Positions 56,667-64,000 of a stretch of DNA of 64,000 nucleotides are shown here, piece after piece. The translations under genes were made by a program, and so were the position numbers. The notes under the pieces were generated by a model that made no database searches, was not told where the DNA came from, and was given only the letters and a program-made list of their open reading frames with translations. The first letter of the stretch is position 1; every line of letters begins with the position of its first letter. The DNA comes from Platanthera guangdongensis (Eukaryota > Streptophyta > Magnoliopsida > Asparagales > Orchidaceae): positions 190,220,375-190,284,374 of the forward strand of contig CM077150.1 of NCBI GenBank assembly GCA_039583875.1. The letters are read 5' to 3'.

Positions 56667-57534
56667 CGGCTCAACATGCAGTGGAACCTACATGTACACG
56701 ACAAATTTGTGGTTAGGTTGGCTAAACTTAAGGTCAAAGTTGGACAAACTTAATGTGAATTACATATGGGCACACCACTGCTTCCGCTAAGTCAGTTTGT
56801 CCGCAAACTGACTAATCGAACGGGGGTGGTTCCATTGTTGAAAGACTTCTTTAGTTGAGGATCGTGGCAAACTGATACCATTTGTAAGACCCCCCCCTCC
56901 CGGATCCCAAAACTCGACACGAAGGGGGAGTCTTATGCCCGGAATAGACGCCTTGCGGTTGCATTAGCACACGGGCTAACATGTACCACAAGACGCCTAT
57001 TCCGCCGGCTACAACAACATCAATATTTCATGCCAACCAAACCATGTATAAGAAGTAAGAGAAGTCAAAATCCACACTAAGTATATAATGTCCAAAACAT
57101 CAATAAGGAGAAGCTAAAAATGCTTCTACAATATATCAGAGTACAGCTAATCATTGCCCAAATGGGCTACATCAGAGTAATCAAAATACTAACATCAGTA
57201 ATCGATGGTATCGACGGCACCGTCACCTCAGGCCCTGTCGTCCTGGCCTGGCTGTCCTGCTGCGTAGTCTGTGGCTACTCTACCTGCGGCGTGACTTCCT
57301 AAAAAGGAAGACGTAGCAACCGTTAGTCGAAACGACTAAGTGGTTTCACATCCACTCTCTCGGCGACTCCTCGGCACCGGGTGGAAAAAAGGAAAAAAGA
57401 GTACAATAGACAAAAAGTATAAGAGTGGTACAAGCATGTGGCAAGGTCCATGAGTATAAATGTATAATCTAGCAGTTTTACAAAGCTAACAATGTATAAC
57501 AACAGGTGTAAGGAAATCTACAGCAGGTAAGTAA

Positions 57535-57634
57535 CTTAACTTATAAGGATGCACATACAAGCTTATAAGTTAAGTATCGGTTTGCATAAAGTAACTCATC
57601 GTATAAGAGTGCCCATATAAACTTATACGATGAG
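57535..57634 (-). repeat. Twin stem-loops, LTR C copy
   Basis: Hairpins 57535-57574 and 57595-57634 with the same perfect 13-base arms as LTR A. Loop changes: GATGCACATACAAG and AGTGCCCATATAAA. Confidence 0.87.
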
Positions 57635-59854
57635 GATCTTGTTGTGTAATGATATGAAATGTTATCTATACTATGCAATGACTCAACCATGCTCATACGC
57701 ATGCAACCGCTATGTCGACATAGACCATTAGTTCCCACTTTTCGAGCAGATAGCTAACCTCTCAGGCATCAGCCGCCGTGGCCAAGCGGTGACAGTAGAG
57801 CGGGCGTCTCTACTACTAGGCGGGTATCCACACTACTTCACCTAGGCCTCCTTACTCCTCAACGCTAAGAACACAACAACGGAGCCCATGCTACTATGGC
57901 CCAGCGGGAGCCTCGGGTAGATGTGCACCGAGGACCAAGCCCCGAACTGACCTTATGTGACCCGGAAGGAGCCTCAGAGTTAGCACGAGTACCAAGCCCA
58001 ACCGTTTACTTAGCATGGAAGGAGCACCGGGACGTGAACACCGAGGACCAAGCCCAACCGACCAAAGTCTAACTGTCAACTCCCGTCGGTGTGACGACTG
58101 GCGAGCCCGTAGACCTGCCACACTATCCTTAACCCAGGATTACGAAACCGCGTGTCGACTCACACCGCATGCAATTCCACAACACTGTGGTATGGAAGGA
58201 GCCTCGGAGAAAGCACGAGGACCAAGCCCAACCATCCACCGGCACGCAAGGGGCCCCGGGACATGAATACCGAGGACACAGCCCAACCGTCCAACTATAC
58301 CCGTTTCCAGATTTCCCAACTAGTGACGGTCAACACCGCACCTTCAAACTTCCACAACACTACCCATAGGGAGACGACGCTCTAGTATTGATCTACCAAA
58401 TTCAATCTGCTATTCAACATTCACATGGCCATGAGTTATCCTTCTATATGTCATTTCAAGTGATTTAAACCTATTATATCAAGATGCACATGTATAACAA
58501 TCTACTAACTTCTAACAAGCCAAATCATTCAAGTAGACTAACTTACAATTTGATCACATGGAATCCGATTAATAATCTTCATCAATTATGCAACTAAATT
58601 AATTATTCATAAGATTTTATCCAAGCCTCAAGATTACCTGCGATATTAATTTCATCGAATCCAAATCCATATGTTATAAACCCAGATTTTTAAGTGCAGG
58701 AATAATCTGGACAGCGACTTCAACCGGAGATTCCCGAAGCTTCAAGAATCCGGTGATGACGTGTAACACCTCGATGGAAAGGTATTTCCATGGACTACAA
58801 CGTTCATATTCAGACCTCAACCCAGATTTGAAATTACCCTATTTGAAATCGGATCCGAAGTCCGCTGCGTACAGAACACAATTTCTGCATGCAGGATTTG
58901 CCGAACATCAAATTCGTTCAGACTTTCCCGTGGCTACAAACTTCGCCTGATGTTTTGCAGCCACTCATTGGAAAGGTATTTTCAAGGGCTTCAACTTTCG
59001 TGTTTAGCCGAAAGCCCAGATCTGGCCATATTCCACCTAAAAATGGTCACAAAGTTCGCTGCGCGCAGAATACAGATTCTGTACGCATCTTAAGGCGGAA
59101 TGAACGACATCGGTTCGTCTTCCTCCTCAAGGCGATCTTCCCAATCATTCCAGAAAACCTCCTCCCTTATTCAACCTCAAGAGGCCAACACCCTTCACGA
59201 GACCATCCCTAAAATCACATATAAGAAGGGCGTGGTTGAAGAGATCTAAAATCTATGACACAAGTCCTAGCATGTCCTTTCCTAGAAAACTTCTCCTCTC
59301 CATCAAGACTCTCTTCAGTCAATGTCTCGCCTAGGAAAATAACTATAGATCTAGCACCAAGGGAGAGGGTAGGAAACTCACTTCATTTCCAGCGGTTCCA
59401 TTTCTGGCCATAGACCTTGTGATTCTTCGCGGCGGCATCCTCTCTTTTATGGCGATGGCGGATCTCCTTCCCTAGATCTTCCTCCAGCAAACTCCCTTCT
59501 TCACAAGACTTCTCTCAGAAAAAAACAGCTGGGAAGAAGAGTGAAATGGCTAGGGTTTTCCACTATTCCTTATATGTATAATGTAACACGGGTAGGGACA
59601 CACCCGTGTCCTAATCCGTGTCCCACTCAAGCGAAGCGTTTCAGGCGGTTACAATGCCGATTCAATACTCGACACGACGGACACGCCCTGGTCACGCCCA
59701 TAGTCGCGCCCGTGACACCGGGCGTGACGCCTATCGTCGATCTGGATTCGTCGAACTCAACTAAAATCGTCGAACGGAGAACACGCCTAGGTCACGCCTA
59801 TGGTCACGCCCATAGTCACGCCCGTGACATGGGGCGTGTAACCCTCTTACTCGA

Positions 59855-60335
59855 GAACCAACCACCTACTCGAGTACCTTAAGCACCTACTCGAGTATCT
59901 TAAGTCACGCCCCTGGGTCACGCCCGTGACCCAGGGCGTCTTTACTCGAGTCTACTCGAGTAACCGTGGCGGCTACTCGAGTACCCAGTCACGCCCCTGG
60001 GTCACGCCCGTGACCCAGGGCGTGTCACCCAATTTTACTCGAGTACTTGAAACCTACTCGAGTAACGTTGTCAGTTACTCGAGTACCTTAGTCACGCCCC
60101 TGGGTCACGCCCGTGACCGAGGGAGTGTCACCCATTTTACTCGAGTACTTGAAACCTACTCGAGTAACCTCGGCAGTTACTCGAGTACCTTAGTCACGCC
60201 CCTGGGTCACGCCCGTGACCCAGGGCGTGTCACCTGATTTTACTCGAGTACTTGAAACCTACTCGAGTAACCTCGGCAGTTACTCGAGTATCTTAGTCAT
60301 GCCCCTGGGTCACACCCGTGACCCAGGGCGTGTAA
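59855..60335. repeat. U3 palindrome array, LTR C
   Basis: Five units starting at 59904, 59988, 60091, 60193 and 60296. The first unit is about 20 bp shorter than the others. Same long inverted repeat and TACTCGAGTA sites as LTR B. Confidence 0.92.
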
Positions 60336-60463
60336 TGTGCTCTGGACTAACTTCTCCAGACCACAAAAGCCGCCCCATCTTCCTCCACTTTCCTGAACTC
60401 AAGCCTTCCCACCTGACCGAAAACTTGCATGGGGGGGGGCCTAGCGCGAATCGGGACGTTACA

Positions 60464-60468
60464 CTCGC
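60464..60468. repeat. gypsy-4 target duplication, right
   Basis: CTCGC, identical to 39940-39944. Confidence 0.93.
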
Positions 60469-61659
60469 TACCCGGGAGAACGAAGTAAGGACCGCAAATC
60501 GGCATGCCCCCGCGGTTGATTCCCCCCTACCGGCGGGAGGAATGGCTGTTAAATCTTCCGCTGCTCCCCAGGATGCCAGCCATTCTGTGGGAGAGGACAC
60601 CTCCCCCCCCCCCCCCCGCTTCCGGCACAGCCGGGTTCACCACTCGCAAAATATTCCCCCCAGGAAAAGGAAAGCCGATCCACCTCCTCTTTAGAACTGA
60701 GGGGGGGGGGGGGGCTGGGCCTTCTCGCTTGCCGTCGGCCGGTGGTTCTCGCCATACTGCAGGTATGTGGTATGCTTATCACAATTGTCGCTTAGCTCTC
60801 GCCATGACCGTGGAATTCTTTTGTCAGGGGACCTGGGCTCACGGTTGGGAGCTGACGTAGAGGATGAAGAAGATGAAGAAGATGAAGACAGAGAGGGGGA
60901 GGATGGCGAGAGCTCCCCCTTCCCTTCATCTGACGAGATGGAGGAAATCTTGACCAGTGCCGGGAGTGCTAAAAGGCGGGGGAAGAAGATTGCCGCCGTC
61001 TTGTCAAAGCTTATCCAGCGGGAGCGGGCCCATGACTCCGCGGCGAGAGAGTTCTGCCAGTCGGTGGAGAAGAGGCTGGAGGCTCTGGAGCGGGACTATT
61101 TCATCGGCGAGACGGATCGGTCAGGTGGGCCTACCGACGGGTCCTCTCCTGAAAGGTGCATCGCGCGGATCCGAGACCTGTCTCGCCGGATCAACCTAGG
61201 ATGCACCGTCTTGTCATCCTACTTCAACCCGCAGGCACCACCGAGGACCAGGCAGAGGGAATGAGGACGATGGCGGTGGGAACCCTTTTGATTCGCGAGA
61301 TCTCGCCCTTTCTTGCCCCCGGCCTTCCCCTTCCCCAATGTACCCATATTTATTTTCATCAGTTTGTAGCTAATAACTTTGTTAGTATTACTGTTACCTT
61401 TTATTCAGTTCTCGCTCGGCGAGAGTAACTCCTGACTCTGTATTATTATTATTATTATTTTATTCAGCTCTGGCACGGCAAGAGTAACACTGTTTCCGCT
61501 CGTTTGACTTGTCGCGCATCTTCTCAAAACATTTGCGCTGGTCAAATTTGTCAGTCGCTGTCAATTTTGGGCGGGAAACCGAGGGGCCGCCGACTTAGGG
61601 CGTGACGGTTGTACCCCCGCTGCCTTTTTTTAGGAATAGTCATGACGACCACAGTTTTC

Positions 61660-61669
61660 TATAAATAGA
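61660..61669 (+). promoter_or_regulatory. TATA box of antisense gene 2 in E
   Basis: CTATAAATAG, about 90 bp before ATG 61751. The stretch 61265-61659 has no gene; it holds a short (TTA)n run near 61441 and two copies of CTCGCTCGGCGAGAGTAAC-like sequence (61412 and a variant near 61475). Confidence 0.7.
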
Positions 61670-61750
61670 GAATTCCACCTACCATATTTATTTCTCTGAT
61701 CCGAAACCTGTCTTTTTCCTCTTGTTGCTCTCGCGGTTTGACGAAAGCTC

Positions 61751-62635
61751 ATGCTTGCTTCTGCTTCCTCCTCCCGTTCTCGCTGTTTTCGCTGTTCTCG
61801 CTCTCGCCTCTCTTCTGAAGACCTTGCCTACAACCTCTCAAACACGATGCCGGGCGGAAGCGAGGGACATTCGAATTGCGCGGAAGCCTTCCAGAGGCAC
61901 CTGTTCCCCTCCTACAGCCTTACCATGGAGGAGTTTCAACTCAACCAGACTGGTTACGTTCCCGCCGGCTTCACCGTGCGAAACCACGACAACCATGACA
62001 AGTTAAACAGCGCGGGGGAGGGGGAGCTCGCCATCCCCCTTGAGCACTTTGAGGTGGGCTTCCGCCTCCCCCTCTGGCCCGAGATGCGCCAGGCCCTCAG
62101 GTACTATGGAGTAGTTCCCGCGCAGTTGAATCCAAACTCGGTCGCGATCCTGGTGGCCTTCATCTGTTACATGCGATCCGAGAGGATCGAGTTCAGCCTC
62201 CCTATCTTTCGGAAGATGTTCACCATCCGCGCTAAGGGAGGGGTGGTCTTCTTTTCAGGACAGTTGCTCAAGACCATCGGTCTCGCCAACAAGCACCACC
62301 ACTGGGGCGAGAAGTTCGTCTTCGTTTCTGGCGACTTCGGGAACGTGCCTCTCACGCCCATTCAATATGAGGACGCCGCTTACAAGCCGCCCTCCTTGGG
62401 CTCGCACGAGATTGCCCTCCTTGAGTTCTTCGGAACCAAGGATTTCGACGTCCAATTCCTCCGGCGGGGCATAGATTCACTCCTCCACGTGCCTCCGTGC
62501 GAAGGTATGGTCTCGCCTTTGTCTTGCTATTCCCCTTCTTTTCAAGGTTAGAACTGAGTGTTGTTGCTTTCGCAGGAGAGCGCGAGATCCCCCTGCACCT
62601 GTTGGGTATTGTATCCACAACGTACCTGATTTGAA
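61751..62635 (+). CDS. Element E antisense gene 2, putative gypsy-type transposon protein
   Basis: Plus-strand gene with its own TATA box, opposite to the direction of E. Start ATG 61751 (MLASASSS) or 61847 (MPGGSEGHSN). From about residue 98 it has HFEVGFRLPLWPEMRQALR, YYGVVPAQLNPNSVAILVAF and FRKMFTIRAKGGVVFFS, which I recognise as the 'putative gypsy type transposon' family (Pfam Transposase_28). Despite the name it is not a known transposase. Exon 1 ends at 62504 (PPCE); intron 62505-62575 (GTATGG...TTTCGCAG). The next exon has an open frame reading PPAPVGYCIHNVPDLKKPLD only after a one-base shift at a C-run near 62588, so a small indel is likely. Copia-3 interrupts the gene after a donor-like AAGGTAAAT at 62655. 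Such antisense genes are reported for Tat-lineage elements. Confidence 0.68.
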
Positions 62636-62935
62636 GAAGCCCCTGGATAAGCTAAGGTAAATAGACAATGTATTTGACAAAATATTTCAAGTTGTGCTTG
62701 CAGTTTTTCCACGTTAAGTGCACACCAATGTCAGGGTGCAGTAGGTCAATATACATGGGTCTGCACGACGTAATCCCTCGTTGAGCAGATCAGTGTGTTG
62801 GCCTACGTGTACTCTCTCTATTGGAGTGTACTTACTTTCAAGTACAGGGCTGTGATTATGCAAGAGCAGACAAGAAGCAAGGATGGGTCAAAGAGCAGCT
62901 CATGGGTGGAAAGACGAAAAATCATCTAAGTGTGA

Positions 62936-63175
62936 ATCGACGAGAATCACTAGTGATTCTCGCCGAATCGTCGAGAATCACTGGCTGATTCTCGCCGTCT
63001 CTATCCGGCTTCATCAAAGCATGCGACTCTGGCGCTAAGTCATAATCGACGAGAATCACCAAGTGATTCTCGCCGATTCGATGAGAATCACCAAGTGATT
63101 CTCGCCGATTCGACGAGAATCACCTTTGATTCTCGCTGAATCGTCGAGAATCACCTTTGATTCTCGCCGATTTTG
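62936..63175. repeat. U3 palindrome array of copia-3
   Basis: Six copies of a ~29-bp inverted repeat (CGAGAATCACCAAG joined to TGATTCTCGCCG), with a period near 32 bp. Two copies at 62936-63000 and four at 63047-63175 are separated by 46 bp of other sequence. The TATA box follows about 115 bp downstream. Confidence 0.9.
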
Positions 63176-63291
63176 ACTTGGGTATTTTTCTGGATCCCGC
63201 TGGACCGGACTTTGCCGCTGGCACTGTTTTGAACCGGTTTTTGGGTTTCTTCTGGTGGGACCCACAACAGTCATTTAGGAGTATACTTGTG

Positions 63292-63300
63292 TATAAATAC
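63292..63300 (+). promoter_or_regulatory. copia-3 TATA box
   Basis: TATAAATAC, downstream of the palindrome array and upstream of a CA-rich leader starting near 63320. Confidence 0.75.
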
Positions 63301-64000
63301 ACGCGTATTTTTGAACAGTCAAGACACACAGAAAGAAGCCGAGCGACGATCTTGACCTAAAATCGCGAAACTGCTCCCCCGCCGTCGCCGCTCGTGCAAG
63401 TCGATCGCCGGCCGTTTGATCGTGGTTTCCTCCAGATCTCCCGGCGATAGAAGCATAGCCAAGCATAGAGTCTCACGCGTCTAACCAGAGATCCTTTGTC
63501 TCTTGATTTGTTGATCGGGAAAACCTTCCCCATCCGAATCGATTGAGACGATCGATCCTAGTGTGACCGTTTGAAGACCTAGCTAGCTTTGCTACGAAGT
63601 TTGGATCTCCAAAGTACAACAGCCGCACACCATTGTCGCCGCCGATCCCAAACCAAGCCGCCGCATTCTTTGCCGCCGCCGGTTCCGGGGAGATTCTCTC
63701 CAAGTGAGATCTAGGGTTGTGGACTCTTCGTGACTTTCATCGAACGAAGAGGGACACCTTAGCCTCCAAAAGTAGTTTGTATTTTTTGTACATTCTAGTT
63801 TATTTTTGTTGTAAAGGAACTTTGGTTCCTAGTTGTAAGGGTTGGGTGCAACCCGTGTTGTGGGAGTGTTGACTCCTACGTATGGAAGGGTTCCTTCCGA
63901 TAGTGCAAGGATTGGATTTCAATCCTGTTGGTGAAGTGACCGAGTCGTCCCTTGTTGGGAGATAGGTCGAAGGGGGAAAGTGGATGTACCTAAATCGGGG

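Larger units (their letters stand above)
39945..60463 (-). mobile_element. gypsy-4, tandem LTR-internal-LTR-internal-LTR array
   Basis: 20.5 kb made of LTR A (39945-43511), internal 1 (43512-48394), LTR B (48395-51999), internal 2 (52000-56882) and LTR C (56883-60463). Both internal regions are 4883 bp and align with a constant offset of 8488. Only the outer ends have the target duplication CTCGC. LTR B looks like C at its left end and like A at its right end. This is the product expected from unequal crossing-over between the LTRs of one element. The lineage is Tekay/Del-like by its integrase tail. Confidence 0.9.
56883..60463 (-). repeat. gypsy-4 LTR C
   Basis: 3581 bp, 5' LTR of internal 2 and outer right end of the array (GACGTTACA followed by CTCGC). 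TATA 59582-59569 on the minus strand. Five GGAGCCTCGG repeats at 57895-58290. Primer site TGGTATCAG at 56880-56872 on the minus strand. Confidence 0.92.
39405..61264 (+). pseudogene. Element E antisense gene 1, split by gypsy-4
   Basis: Intron-containing gene opposite to the direction of E. Exon 1 39405-39656 (MHTKRADKPLPRDL, a TAA at 39468-39470, then a Lys-rich stretch); intron 39657-39735 (GTATGT...CGCAG); exon 2 39736-39856; intron 39857-39916; exon 3 39917-39944 plus 60469-60762; intron 60763-60827 (GTATGT...GTCAG); exon 4 60828-61264. Exon 4 is very acidic (EDEEDEEDEDREGEDG), then basic (SAKRRGKK), then helical (QSVEKRLEALERDYF), and ends NPQAPPRTRQRE. The frame runs correctly across the empty gypsy-4 site. 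A C-run at 60604-60617 and a G-run near 60700 probably shifted the frame. No family recognised; the splice sites are by eye. Confidence 0.6.
62671..64000 (+). repeat. copia-3 LTR, incomplete
   Basis: Probable copia LTR running off the window. The start is uncertain: TGTATTTGACAAAATA at 62671 or a TG up to about 70 bp further on. Evidence: a palindrome array (62936-63175), TATA (TATAAATAC, 63292-63300), and a leader of the kind seen at copia LTR ends (GACACCTTAGCCTCC, GGTTGGGTGCAACCCG, GTGACCGAGTCGTCCC). No coding sequence is recognised. It seems to have inserted in an intron of the E antisense gene. Confidence 0.6.

Noticed and set aside
40187..57302. Conserved 60-codon plus-strand ORF in LTRs A, B and C (40187, 48637, 57120)
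   Set aside because: The LTRs are close copies, so conservation follows from descent. It is antisense to the element, has no recognised domain and is broken in the solo LTR.
41909..59212. Conserved ~107-codon plus-strand ORFs in LTRs (41909, 50398, 58889)
   Set aside because: Same argument: shared LTR sequence, no domain, no promoter on that strand.
59926..60237. Repetitive frame with TRVLETYSSN-like units
   Set aside because: Translation of the 103-bp palindrome units in LTR C.
39945..60463. Three independent gypsy insertions side by side
   Set aside because: There is no target duplication at the inner borders, and LTR B is shared by both internal regions and looks chimeric.
61751..62635. 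Host gene or DNA transposase
   Set aside because: The domain matches a family known from plant retroelements, a 3' LTR and polypurine tract lie next to the antisense genes, and there are no terminal inverted repeats or transposase catalytic motifs.
1..64000. tRNA genes, rRNA genes or organelle insertions
   Set aside because: Only primer-site fragments of tRNA-Met type are present; I see no cloverleaf, rRNA or plastid/mitochondrial gene sequence.

Overview
The window looks like a gene-free, heavily nested LTR-retrotransposon block from a flowering plant with a repeat-rich genome. Plant origin is inferred from the element types: chromovirus-type Ty3/gypsy elements with initiator-Met primer sites, a Sirevirus-like Ty1/copia element with an extra ORF after RNase H, and a Tat-like gypsy element carrying an antisense gene. 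I see no host protein gene, rRNA or tRNA gene.

Layout from left to right. 1-3993: 3' end of gypsy-1 (RNase H, integrase, LTR), inserted in the integrase of gypsy-2. 3994-4813, 17547-17714, 17715-~20562 and ~20563-21964: gypsy-2, in the unusual order pol end, LTR, gag start. 4814-17546: copia-1, complete with two LTRs, gag, pol, ORF3 and the target duplication GAGCG, inserted in gypsy-2. 21965-34858: gypsy-3, cutting the gypsy-2 gag; its pol is in one frame with many stops, and its gag/pol is split by a solo LTR (27543-30971, duplication CCTAC). 34859-38610: antisense 3' part of copia-2, a relative of copia-1, cutting the gypsy-3 3' LTR. 38611-39944 and 60464-~62670: antisense Tat-like element E with a 600-bp LTR and plus-strand intron-containing genes. 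39945-60463: gypsy-4, a tandem LTR-internal-LTR-internal-LTR array inside an exon of E, with one duplication (CTCGC) around the whole array. ~62671-64000: LTR of copia-3, cut by the window end.

The nest is at least five levels deep: gypsy-2 > gypsy-3 > copia-2 > E > gypsy-4. All elements are damaged. Gypsy-1 and gypsy-3 decayed almost only by nonsense mutations, mostly explicable as C-to-T or G-to-A changes. Copia-1 and gypsy-4 also carry frameshifts.

The most striking pattern is shared across families. Seven LTR types (gypsy-1, gypsy-2, gypsy-4, its solo relative, copia-1, copia-2, copia-3) carry an array of short CG-centred palindromes in U3, and in the better-resolved cases it lies directly upstream of the TATA box. 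Each family has a different palindrome, and related LTRs have replaced one by another at the same position. Copia-1 carries the same palindrome also in its gag-pol and pol-ORF3 spacers. A second level of structure is conserved stem-loops in the transcribed leaders of gypsy-4 and gypsy-2.
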